In this document: positions 35,452 through 44,178 of the stretch, in pieces
How the letters are laid out: each line of letters opens with the position of its first letter
Numbering within the stretch: position 1 is the stretch's first letter
Source of the DNA: Shewanella surugensis
Lineage (GTDB): Bacteria; Pseudomonadota; Gammaproteobacteria; Enterobacterales; Shewanellaceae
Length of the DNA: 64,000 nucleotides
Assembly: GCF_023284005.1 (NCBI RefSeq)
Contig: NZ_JAKIKS010000009.1
Coordinates: forward strand, 1 to 64,000
Reading direction: 5' to 3'
Translations under genes and position numbers: made by a program
Notes under the pieces: model-generated
The model's database searches: none
What the model saw: the letters and a program-made list of their open reading frames with translations, nothing else
Told to the model about the DNA's origin: nothing

Positions 35452-37016
35452 TATTTAATAATGTTAAGGGGTTTATTGATAGATAATGTACGAGAGGCTT
35501 TTGCCTTGCTATTGATGCTTTTGCTTATGTAGGTAACTTTTTCTGTTATTTGGATGATTTCTGCCCGGTTTATGATCACCGCTAATTCCGTTTCGAGATC
35601 ATTAGCATTATCAATAATAAAATAGGAGAGAAATAAGCTTTCTATCGGAATATCAAATAATTGATTTAATGTGGAGTGGACATCATTGAGTCTGATCGCG
35701 CTGAATAGAACATAAAGTGCATGATCACATACCGTCACAATATCACCAAATCGATTAATATGGCATAAGTGTAAACAGTCAATGGCTTTCATCGTCGATA
35801 TTAATGTGAGTTTGATTAATGCAAAGCGGATACTTTTTTGTTCGACGATACTCATTAGCTTTAAGCAATAATCCTTAAAAGCAGGATTGGGCAAATAACC
35901 TATTTGATCAAAATCTTGGTTGATTTTCAACAAATCAGTGGTTGACTGAGGGATATTACGAGTAAAAATTTGTCCTTGGAGGGCTTCGACTAAACTCACA
36001 CATCGAGAGAAAGACACACTAAAAGGAATGATCAGATTGACCCCAGCGTTGAGCAATAGTTTTTCATCGATGTATCGAAGGCTGGGGGCGGTTTCACGAA
36101 TAATGATTTTAATGGCGTTACCCTTGGTGCGCCTTAAGAGGTAACAATGTAAGGCTAAGGATTCAAGTTCAGAGGTTTGATGATAACTTAAGACAATCGT
36201 GGAGGCTTGTATTTGGACAGTATTAATGAAAGTAAAAAGCTCGTCATTATTGTTGATAACAATAACACTTTCGCGAATGGCCACTTTTTTGTCTAGCGCC
36301 GTGGAAGCGACGTAAATACGTTCTTCGTCAGCGTAACGGGTGTTTGTTTGGTCAGGCTGGGATTCATTTTGTGTGACAGTAAAGTCATTGTTTTCATCGA
36401 GTGTGATGACATAGCGATGGTTCGCAATAACACCATGGTGATTACACCAAAAGGCGATGTGATAATCATATTCTTTGTCATCGATCTGATGTAAAGACGT
36501 CAGCCCTGATAAATATTGGCTTAGACCTATCAACTTAGGTTTTAACATTGAATTGACTTGATTGCCATAGATAATAAAATTGATACAAATTTGGCTGTCT
36601 TTAGCCCAATTTGAGGTTTGTTTAAAGAAAGACTGTAAGTTATTTTTCTTCGCACTGTGGCAGTAACGCTCAGGAATAGAAATATAAAGAATGGATTTTT
36701 TTGGCAGTGTAATGCAAGTCAGATCGTTAATGGCATTTTGAATATTCGGTGGTTTTTTAGCGCGCAGTTTATTTAAAAAAAATACCCGTTCACAAAAACG
36801 TAATAAATGCGCTTGATGTTCTTTTTGTGTTTGTTCAGTCATACCTGAAAAATAATCTTGCTCACTGGTTAATGAGATAAATGAACTGGACTGTTGTAGG
36901 AGTGGGTTTAGATAGACGGTACTTGCATGTTTGGTATTAAACAGGTGAATGTACTGACATTGCATATCATGTGTCGATGCTTGTAAGTCAAGTCCGATAA
37001 TTCCTGACATGAACAT
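35451..37016 (-). CDS. bcsE: BcsE c-di-GMP-binding cellulose regulator
   Basis: 521 residues (E. coli 523). The C-terminal GIL/degenerate GGDEF domain shows IIIRETAPSLRYIDEKLLLNAGVNLIIPFSVS, where RYID fits the RxxD I-site and the context matches VRESQHRLRHYDERLLLRLGANLIVP of E. coli. BcsE binds c-di-GMP and BcsF and enhances cellulose output. It is the first gene of the minus-strand operon and diverges from bcsR across a 165-base region containing a TAGTCAATATTGACTA palindrome. Confidence 0.9.
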   Translation of the reverse strand: MFMSGIIGLDLQASTHDMQCQYIHLFNTKHASTVYLNPLLQQSSSFISLTSEQDYFSGMTEQTQKEHQAHLLRFCERVFFLNKLRAKKPPNIQNAINDLTCITLPKKSILYISIPERYCHSAKKNNLQSFFKQTSNWAKDSQICINFIIYGNQVNSMLKPKLIGLSQYLSGLTSLHQIDDKEYDYHIAFWCNHHGVIANHRYVITLDENNDFTVTQNESQPDQTNTRYADEERIYVASTALDKKVAIRESVIVINNNDELFTFINTVQIQASTIVLSYHQTSELESLALHCYLLRRTKGNAIKIIIRETAPSLRYIDEKLLLNAGVNLIIPFSVSFSRCVSLVEALQGQIFTRNIPQSTTDLLKINQDFDQIGYLPNPAFKDYCLKLMSIVEQKSIRFALIKLTLISTMKAIDCLHLCHINRFGDIVTVCDHALYVLFSAIRLNDVHSTLNQLFDIPIESLFLSYFIIDNANDLETELAVIINRAEIIQITEKVTYISKSINSKAKASRTLSINKPLNIIK

Positions 37017-37059
37017 TCCTAAGTTAATTTTATTATTGATTAAATCAGTTTCTTTCTGT

Positions 37060-37075
37060 TAGTCAATATTGACTA
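37060..37075. promoter_or_regulatory. Perfect palindrome TAGTCAATATTGACTA in the divergent bcs promoter
   Basis: An exact 16-base palindrome, eight bases per arm, between bcsE and bcsR. Its half-site ATTGACTA occurs three or four times upstream of the CsgD-like gene 5 kb away, so it is a candidate operator for the matrix regulator. The downstream TATAAT-like sequence (TATATAATAATA near 37100) could be a -10 element for bcsR. Confidence 0.55.
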
Positions 37076-37181
37076 TACTCGTTAAGCCTGTTTGTTATTT
37101 TATATAATAATAGATGACTTTTTATTTAAATTAAAAGGACATTGGGATAATAGTTAATGATTGATCAATGGAGGCAGCTGT

Positions 37182-37355
37182 TTGAATAAACTGACCGATG
37201 ACATCTATACTATTTATGCGTCATTAGATGTTATAGAGCAAGGCTATATTGAACTCAGTGAAGCAGAGCGCTATCAAAGTATTAGAAATAAGTGGTTAAT
37301 GTTAAGTGAAAGCTCTGTTTTAAAAAGTGATAAAGGATTACAGGATCCTCAATGA
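37182..37355 (+). CDS. bcsR: BcsR-like small regulatory protein
   Basis: 57 residues from TTG 37182, chosen because GGAGG lies seven bases upstream (37170–37174); an earlier TTG at 37161 lacks this. It resembles BcsR (62 residues in E. coli): DDIYTIYASLDVIEQGYIELSEAERYQSIRNKWLMLSE parallels the LPDIDYADISQREQL...RWPLLAE end of BcsR. BcsR partners with BcsQ to regulate the synthase. It overlaps the longer bcsQ frame. Assignment rests on length, position and this pattern. Confidence 0.72.
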   Translation: MNKLTDDIYTIYASLDVIEQGYIELSEAERYQSIRNKWLMLSESSVLKSDKGLQDPQ

Positions 37356-37368
37356 GCTGAATAATACT

Positions 37369-38160
37369 ATGATGAAACGTATGATTATTGCAGGGTTAAA
37401 AGGGGGCGAAGGGGCCACAACTGTTACGGCAAATTTAGCCAATGCTTTAGAGCGACTCAATCAACAGACATTATCTGTCGATTGTACTAAGATGAATTTA
37501 TTACGGTTACATTTTAGTACGCCGATCCAAAATACTCAGGGCTGGGCCGTTAACGTAATGAATAATACTGCTTTTTATAAAGCCGCTTATGAAAGTCCTG
37601 AAGGTGTCGCGTTTTTCCCTTTTGGAGAGTTAACCGTTGAAGAAACCAATCAGTTTAAAACATCGAAAAAAAATGTGTTTAATACGTTAACCAATGAGCT
37701 TACACCATTAGGGGGAAATGATTGTTGGCAGCTCGTTTTATTAGATGATTTTATTGAAAATAAAGAGATTTATCTCAGTTTACTTGATAGTTCTGATATA
37801 ATCTGTCTTGTTTTAACGCCCGATCCTAGTCATTATAATTTACTGCATAATAAAGTGTTTAGCCGAGAATCGTTTTTTTATCAAAAAGAATACCGGATTA
37901 AAACCAAGTTTCTTGTTAATCAATTTCATCCGGAGGCTGTAGTCAGTTGTGACTTTTTAATGGTTCTACAACAAGAATTACACGATTACTTACTGCCCGT
38001 CATTTTACATTATGATGTGGCGATTGTAGAAAGTCTTGCCAATTTAACCAGTTTGTCCATTTACGCGCCTCAAAGCCAATCCTCTCATGATTTTCAAGCG
38101 TTAGCATATTGGTGTTTATCTTATTTTTCTCCCGAAAATCACCCTTCTTCATCGTTATGA
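37369..38160 (+). CDS. bcsQ: BcsQ (ParA/MinD-like ATPase for cellulose synthase)
   Basis: 263 residues from ATG 37369; a GTG at 37327 would add 14 residues and overlap bcsR. The P-loop is GLKGGEGATTVTANLANAL: as in E. coli BcsQ, the second Lys of the ParA motif is replaced near Ala/Thr. Further features are LSVDCTKMNLLRLHF (Walker A' region) and LVLLDDFIEN (Walker B). BcsQ localises and is required for cellulose synthesis with BcsR. Position between bcsR and bcsA is canonical. Confidence 0.88.
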   Translation: MMKRMIIAGLKGGEGATTVTANLANALERLNQQTLSVDCTKMNLLRLHFSTPIQNTQGWAVNVMNNTAFYKAAYESPEGVAFFPFGELTVEETNQFKTSKKNVFNTLTNELTPLGGNDCWQLVLLDDFIENKEIYLSLLDSSDIICLVLTPDPSHYNLLHNKVFSRESFFYQKEYRIKTKFLVNQFHPEAVVSCDFLMVLQQELHDYLLPVILHYDVAIVESLANLTSLSIYAPQSQSSHDFQALAYWCLSYFSPENHPSSSL

Positions 38161-38174
38161 CTTAAGAGCTCAGG

Positions 38175-40808
38175 ATGCTATATAACCCATCTATCGTTAA
38201 ACATTTTAAGCAACAAAGACGTTTCTATGAACAATGTTGGCAGAGTCCTTCTAGCCTGATGGGGCGTGCAGTGTTATGGGGCTGGTTTTCTTTTTGTCTT
38301 TTTTTCTTAAAACCCAAAGTGGCAGGCATACGCAGTTGGCGATTATTGTTGCATTATTATCCACACATCAATTTTTCACATCCTAGCTTATTAGATGGCA
38401 TTCGTTTTATTATTCAATCTCTTTGGTTATTAATCGTTAAACAAAATAGTATTAGTAAAAAACATGTTAATGTTAAGGCTGGATTTAAAAAAATTTATGG
38501 TGCTGTTTCTCATTGCTTTAATGTGCCGCTACACTTCATGATGCAAAAAAAAAATGTCATTGAAGAGAGTGTGAGTCAGATAAATATGAGACTGTTTCAC
38601 CAAAATAAAATCATTCAACAGACGCATACAATGATAATATATTTGGGCGTTTCTCTTGTAGTGGTGTTGATTTTAATTTGTATTATGGTGCCGTTAACCC
38701 TCGCAGCACAAAGTATCTTTATCGTAATTTTATGGATGTTGGCCATGATGGTGAGACGACTCCCAGGACGTTTTCCTAGCTTGTTTTTAATTGCGTTGTC
38801 TTTATTAGCCTCTACTCGTTATATCTGGTGGCGCAGTACCTCTACTTTAAATTGGGATGAGCCTATAGGGTTAGTATTAGGCGGTATTTTATTGATGGCG
38901 GAAATCTATGCTTGGATTATATTAATATTAGGCTATTTTCAGAATATGTGGCCGCTGAATCGTAAGCCAGAGCCATTACCTGTGGATCCGAAAGATTGGC
39001 CAGTCATTGATATTATGATCCCAACATTGAATGAAGAATGTCACATCATAAAAACCACCATCTATGCTTTACTGGGTATTGACTGGCCAAAAAACAAGCT
39101 TAACATTTATATTTTAGATGATGGAAATCGGGAGGATATTAAGCAATTTTCTAAAGAGGTTGGGGTACATTATTTGGCTAGGCCTACGCATGAGGGGGCT
39201 AAAGCAGGTAATATTAACTATGCGTTGGCTCGTTCTGATGCCGATTTCGTGGCTGTTTTTGATTGCGATCATATTCCGACTCGTGCTTTTTTCCAGCTAA
39301 CCATGGGGATATTTTTGAATGATCCTAAACTGGCGTTACTGCAAACAGCTCATCATTTTTTCTCTCCCGATCCTTTTGAGCGAAACTTAGCTAACTTTGG
39401 TCATGTGCCGAATGAAAGTAGTTTATTTTACGGCTTGACCCAAGATGGTAATGATTTATGGAACAGTGCTTTTTTTTGTGGTTCTTGTGCCATATTAAGG
39501 CGAAAGCCGTTGGAAGAGGTGGGGGGAGTTGCGGTAGAGACTGTCACCGAAGATGCACATACTTCTTTAAAAATGCATCGTTTAGGTTACCGCTCAGCCT
39601 ATTTGAAGCAGCCTATTTCAGCAGGGCTCGCCACAGAAACCTTATCTGCACATGTAGCCCAGCGTATTCGGTGGGCGCGCGGCATGGCTCAAATTTTCAG
39701 AATTGAAAATCCATTATTGGCTAAAGGGTTAAAGTGGCAACAGCGTCTATGCTATTTAAATGCCATGTTACATTTTTTATCGGGTATTCCTCGTATCGTC
39801 TTCTTAACTGCCCCTTTGTTTTTTTTATTGTTCCATGTATATGTGATTTATGCGCCCGCATTAGCCATTATCTTGTATGTGTTACCGCATATGATGCATG
39901 CCAGTATTACCAATTCCAGAATGCAAGGTGAATATCGTCATTCTTTTTGGGGCGAGATTTACGAGACTGTGATTGCTTGGTATATCGCTAGGCCAACCAC
40001 CATCGCATTATTCTTACCGAATAAAGGTTTTTTTAATGTCACAGAAAAAGGCGGCTTAGTATTAAAGTCATATTATGACTGGACGCTTGCCACGCCTTAT
40101 TTAGTCTTGGTTGGCTTTAATATCGCTGGAGTTTTATATGGAATCTATCGATTGGGCTGGGGACCTTCAGGAGAAATTGGCAGTGTGAGCGTGAATCTAT
40201 TATGGACCCTGTATAATTTGTTTATATTGGGTGGAGCCGTGGCGGTAGCCGAAGAAACGAAGCAAGTGAGAGAAAATCCCCGAGTTGCAGTCAATATTCC
40301 TGTCATTATCCGGTTTCACTCTGGTCATGTTATTGCCGCGATCATGAAAAATTTCTCCTTGGGGGGGCTCAGTATTGTGACATCGCAAGCATTGCCAATC
40401 GAAGCAGGACAAAAATTAGAAGTAATACTCACTGGTGGCAAGCAAGAGTTTATTTTTCCATTGCGCATTATTTATCGGCAAAATAAATTGCTAGGCTTAG
40501 CCCTTGAAACGTTATCTCCTCAACAACATATTGATTATGTACAATGCACTTTTGCTCGAGCTGATACTTGGGTACAGTGGCAAAGAGGTTCTCGCACCGA
40601 TAAGCCCTTAATGAGTTTGCAGCAGGTGTTGGAAGTTGGGGGTAAAGGTTATCAACGATTATGGAAACACAGCCCTAGGGTTATTTTTTATAGCGTGAAA
40701 TACCTGTTGAGGCTCATTGCCGTGATTGCATCACTTAGGCCTAGGCCTATTTTTATCAATAAAAAGGTCATGGATTATTATGCTCCTGTGATGAATGAGC
40801 ATAATTAA
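38175..40808 (+). CDS. bcsA: Cellulose synthase catalytic subunit (UDP-forming)
   Basis: 877 residues. An N-terminal helical extension of ~150 residues precedes a transmembrane pair, then the GT2 domain: IYILDDGNREDI, VFDCDHIP (DxD), TEDAHTSLKM (TED, catalytic base) and QRIRWARGM (QxxRW). Further transmembrane helices follow, and a C-terminal PilZ domain with RENPRVAVNIPVIIRF (RxxxR-like) and KNFSLGGLSIV (D/NxSxxG). PilZ binding of c-di-GMP opens the gate for UDP-glucose polymerisation. Inner-membrane partner of BcsB. Confidence 0.96.
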   Translation: MLYNPSIVKHFKQQRRFYEQCWQSPSSLMGRAVLWGWFSFCLFFLKPKVAGIRSWRLLLHYYPHINFSHPSLLDGIRFIIQSLWLLIVKQNSISKKHVNVKAGFKKIYGAVSHCFNVPLHFMMQKKNVIEESVSQINMRLFHQNKIIQQTHTMIIYLGVSLVVVLILICIMVPLTLAAQSIFIVILWMLAMMVRRLPGRFPSLFLIALSLLASTRYIWWRSTSTLNWDEPIGLVLGGILLMAEIYAWIILILGYFQNMWPLNRKPEPLPVDPKDWPVIDIMIPTLNEECHIIKTTIYALLGIDWPKNKLNIYILDDGNREDIKQFSKEVGVHYLARPTHEGAKAGNINYALARSDADFVAVFDCDHIPTRAFFQLTMGIFLNDPKLALLQTAHHFFSPDPFERNLANFGHVPNESSLFYGLTQDGNDLWNSAFFCGSCAILRRKPLEEVGGVAVETVTEDAHTSLKMHRLGYRSAYLKQPISAGLATETLSAHVAQRIRWARGMAQIFRIENPLLAKGLKWQQRLCYLNAMLHFLSGIPRIVFLTAPLFFLLFHVYVIYAPALAIILYVLPHMMHASITNSRMQGEYRHSFWGEIYETVIAWYIARPTTIALFLPNKGFFNVTEKGGLVLKSYYDWTLATPYLVLVGFNIAGVLYGIYRLGWGPSGEIGSVSVNLLWTLYNLFILGGAVAVAEETKQVRENPRVAVNIPVIIRFHSGHVIAAIMKNFSLGGLSIVTSQALPIEAGQKLEVILTGGKQEFIFPLRIIYRQNKLLGLALETLSPQQHIDYVQCTFARADTWVQWQRGSRTDKPLMSLQQVLEVGGKGYQRLWKHSPRVIFYSVKYLLRLIAVIASLRPRPIFINKKVMDYYAPVMNEHN

Positions 40809-40819
40809 GGTGATGAACT

Positions 40820-43075
40820 ATGATCGCTAATCAATTTATTAATCGAATAATATTGCTGACTTTTTTAACGGCAAGCCCCTGTTTCGCATCACATCAAGTC
40901 ATGGATGGGGTGACTTCCTATCCGATAGTGATAGAGCAGCAACTGCCTTTTAGCGATCTTGGAGACAGTCGTTCGATCAGCTTAATTGGTAGTGAAAGTG
41001 TGGCGTATATCAATTTTGGTTCTCGACTCGATGAAGTGGTATCAAAGGTATCTTTGAACCTCGATTTTATTTCTTCTCCGGCATTATTGTCTTTAGTCTC
41101 TCACTTGAAGGTGTTTTTAAATGATGAATTGATGGGGGTGATCCCGATTAAAGAAGGCGAGCAGGGAAGTCGAGTCCGTTATACCATCCCCTTTGAGCCT
41201 CGCTTCTTAAGTGACTTTAATCAAATTCGTTTTGAATTTATTGGTCATATTCATCATACTTGCTCGGATCCGAACGATCCCAGTATTTGGACTGAGATAA
41301 GCCAAACCAGTACGTTACGTTTGCAAGTACAAAAAAATCAATTGAGAAGTGACTTAAGTTTATTGCCAGCGCCTTTTTTTGATAGACGAGATTTTAATGG
41401 TTTATCTTTGCCCATCATCATGGGCGATGAATATGATTTAGAGACGGTAAGAGCTGCGGGTGTGCTAGCATCTTATTTTGGGGTTTTGGCCGATTGGCGT
41501 TCAATTGATTTTCCTTTGTTATTTAATGAATTACCACAGCAGCATTCCATCGTGTTGATGACCAACAACAATAAGCCGGATTTTTTTCAGGATTTTCCTG
41601 ATGCCGAAGACGCTGTGGTACAAATGATCACGCATCCCACTAACCCCTATGTGAAATTATTACTGATAGTGGGCAAAGATAGCCAAGATTTAATGCGAGC
41701 GGTTCAAGGTTTAGTCTTAGGTGAACAATTATTAACCGGGGCCATGGCGACGATTGATAAGCTGCAACAGGTCCAAAAGAGGCAGCCTTACGATGCGCCC
41801 CAGTGGTTGAATACCAATCGACGGGTTGCTTTTTCTGAATTGGTTGACAATCAACTTAGTTTACAAGTAGAAGGTCGTAATCCTCCCGCGGTTCAAGTGA
41901 ACTTGCGATTGCCAGCGGATTTATTCACCTGGCAGAGTCGAGGTATTCCTCTCGCTCTGAATTATCATTATTCCCCCCCTTTAGAAGATGACTCCGGTTC
42001 AAGAATGAGCTTATTGATTAATAATCAATTTATTGAAGCGTTTAATCTAACAAAGCGAGGAGAGGGGGCCGATGAACAGCGAATACGTGTTCCTCTAATT
42101 GAGGATGCATTAGGCTATTTTGATCGTATTAACATCCCCGCTTTCAAAGTGGGGAGTAACAATCGTATTGCCTTCAAGTTCAGTTTTGCTTCACTCACTG
42201 GAGGGAAGTGTCAGAGTATTCAACCCAGTAAACAATTTGCTGCGGTGGATGCGAGTTCGACCATCGATTTTTCAGGATTTCCTCATTATATTGAAATGCC
42301 CAATTTACGGGCGTTTGCTAACTCGGGCTATCCTTTTACTCGCATGGCTGATTTATCTGACACAGTGGTGATTTTACCGACTCAAGCCAGTAAAGCGGAA
42401 TTACAAACTTTTATTAATATGATGGGGTTTATGGGGCAATATGCTGGTTATCCCAGTATTAACGTCGCACTTAAAGAGTCGTGGTCCGCCAAAACGTTAG
42501 CGGACAAAGATGTGTTGAGTATTGGTATAATCCCTCAATTACAGCAGCGCCTTATTGAGCAAGATGAAGCTAATTTTGTGTTAAAAGCCAGTAGTCGTTT
42601 ACTTAAATTACCGATTAAAAATGAGCAAAAGTCCGATTATCAATGGACAATACGTTCAGAGGGAAAGCAAGCACCCATCGATGTTATTTCTGTGAATGCC
42701 GAAGGTCACTTTGCCGCCATCGCGGGTGTGCAATCTCCTTTTGATCGACATCGCAGTGTGGTTTCCATTCTTGCTAAAACGCCCACAGATTTTAAGCTTG
42801 TCACCGAGGCATTAAATGATAAAGGTAAAATTCAGTATATATATGGTTCGGTTGTTATTTTTAAAAGCAATGAACTGGCGAGCTATAATGTGGGTGAGCA
42901 TTACTATTTAGGTGAACTGCCTATTTGGACCTTAGTGCTTTATCACTTCTCACATTATCCTATTTTGTTAGCTCTATTGGCGGTATTGCTGGTAATGATT
43001 ATTACTATCGTGCTTTGGCGGATATTAAGAGTGGTCAATAAACGCCGTTTGGCGATTAAAGAGGCTGATGGATGA
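40820..43075 (+). CDS. bcsB: BcsB periplasmic cellulose synthase subunit
   Basis: 751 residues. A signal peptide (residues ~1–24, ending CFASHQ) and a C-terminal transmembrane anchor (FSHYPILLALLAVLLVMIITIVLWRIL) frame two carbohydrate-binding plus flavodoxin-like repeats. HHTCSDPNDPSIWTEI in the first module is a typical BcsB motif. It guides nascent glucan through the periplasm and stabilises BcsA. Starts 12 bases after bcsA; its stop overlaps the bcsZ start by 4 bases, ATGA. Confidence 0.95.
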   Translation: MIANQFINRIILLTFLTASPCFASHQVMDGVTSYPIVIEQQLPFSDLGDSRSISLIGSESVAYINFGSRLDEVVSKVSLNLDFISSPALLSLVSHLKVFLNDELMGVIPIKEGEQGSRVRYTIPFEPRFLSDFNQIRFEFIGHIHHTCSDPNDPSIWTEISQTSTLRLQVQKNQLRSDLSLLPAPFFDRRDFNGLSLPIIMGDEYDLETVRAAGVLASYFGVLADWRSIDFPLLFNELPQQHSIVLMTNNNKPDFFQDFPDAEDAVVQMITHPTNPYVKLLLIVGKDSQDLMRAVQGLVLGEQLLTGAMATIDKLQQVQKRQPYDAPQWLNTNRRVAFSELVDNQLSLQVEGRNPPAVQVNLRLPADLFTWQSRGIPLALNYHYSPPLEDDSGSRMSLLINNQFIEAFNLTKRGEGADEQRIRVPLIEDALGYFDRINIPAFKVGSNNRIAFKFSFASLTGGKCQSIQPSKQFAAVDASSTIDFSGFPHYIEMPNLRAFANSGYPFTRMADLSDTVVILPTQASKAELQTFINMMGFMGQYAGYPSINVALKESWSAKTLADKDVLSIGIIPQLQQRLIEQDEANFVLKASSRLLKLPIKNEQKSDYQWTIRSEGKQAPIDVISVNAEGHFAAIAGVQSPFDRHRSVVSILAKTPTDFKLVTEALNDKGKIQYIYGSVVIFKSNELASYNVGEHYYLGELPIWTLVLYHFSHYPILLALLAVLLVMIITIVLWRILRVVNKRRLAIKEADG

Positions 43076-44178
43076 TTAAGTGGATTTGTTTATTATTGCT
43101 ATGTTCATTTCAACTAAATGCGACGCCTTGTTGGCCCGATTGGCAGCGATTTAAAGCGACCTATATCGAACAAGGCCGAGTCATTGATCGAAGCGATCCT
43201 CGCTTAATTACGACCTCTGAAGGGCAATCTTATGGGCTCTTTTTTGCCTTAGTGGCGAATGATCCTATTGCATTCTCAGCGATGTTGTCTTGGACACAGG
43301 ATAAGCTTGCTCAAGAAGATTTAACGGCCCGATTACCCGCGTGGCTATGGGGGAAAACCGCAGCGGATCAATTTGGCGTTATTGACCACAATTCGGCGTC
43401 CGATTCTGATCTGTGGATAGCCTATACTCTGGCCGAAGCAGGCCGATTATGGGGGGATTATTATTATCAAAGTTTAGGGTTTTTAATGGCTAACCGGATT
43501 TTACGAGAAGAAACCAGGCCTTGGAACAACACTGAGCGAGTTTTATTACCTGGGATCTCAGGCTTTGCTCACCATCCTCAAGAATATCGATTAAATCCCA
43601 GCTATGTGCCGTTGCAGTTACTGCAACGAATGCAAGCGCTTTACCCAAATGATGAGTGGCAGTCTGTGTATCAAAGCAGTTTTCATATGCTAATCGCAAC
43701 GATGCCGAAAGGTTTTAGTCCTGATTGGACCTTGGCTAAGAAAGGCCATTATTATCCAGATAAAGAGACCCAATCTGTGGGCAGTTTTAACGCCATACGG
43801 ACGTATTTATGGGCTGGAATGTTGGATGACAAGGTAAAAGAAAAGCAACCATTAATCACTAAAATGTCGCCAATGATCACAGCGGTTAACACCTTAAAGG
43901 CGCCGCCTTTAAGTGTGAATACCCAAACGGGTCAATATACACAAGTGGGTGGAGAAGGTTTTTCGGCGGCGCTATTGCCTCTATTAGTGTCTGTTGGGCA
44001 AAAGGATTTAGCGCACAGCCAAGCTAAGCGGGCGATGAGGCTATTACACACTTCTGCTAAGGAGGCTTATTATAATAATGTATTATTATTATTTGGTTTA
44101 GGTTGGTACCAACATCGTTACCGTTTTGGCCTAAAAGGAGAACTTATTCCTGATTGGACAGCAACATGTTCTCAATGA
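43072..44178 (+). CDS. bcsZ: BcsZ GH8 endoglucanase with altered catalytic residue
   Basis: 368 residues. Signal peptide to about residue 18 (LNATPCW after). The acid Glu is present in ITTSEGQSYGLFFALVAN (E near residue 50; E55 in E. coli), followed by WLWGK and DHNSASDSDLWIAY. The second catalytic region reads GSFNAIRTYLWAGM, where E. coli and CMCax-type enzymes have YDAIR or YDAVR (base D243 in E. coli). This Asp is Asn here. The fold is GH8, periplasmic, and trims misfolded cellulose; activity may be reduced or lost. Confidence 0.93.
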   Translation: MIKWICLLLLCSFQLNATPCWPDWQRFKATYIEQGRVIDRSDPRLITTSEGQSYGLFFALVANDPIAFSAMLSWTQDKLAQEDLTARLPAWLWGKTAADQFGVIDHNSASDSDLWIAYTLAEAGRLWGDYYYQSLGFLMANRILREETRPWNNTERVLLPGISGFAHHPQEYRLNPSYVPLQLLQRMQALYPNDEWQSVYQSSFHMLIATMPKGFSPDWTLAKKGHYYPDKETQSVGSFNAIRTYLWAGMLDDKVKEKQPLITKMSPMITAVNTLKAPPLSVNTQTGQYTQVGGEGFSAALLPLLVSVGQKDLAHSQAKRAMRLLHTSAKEAYYNNVLLLFGLGWYQHRYRFGLKGELIPDWTATCSQ

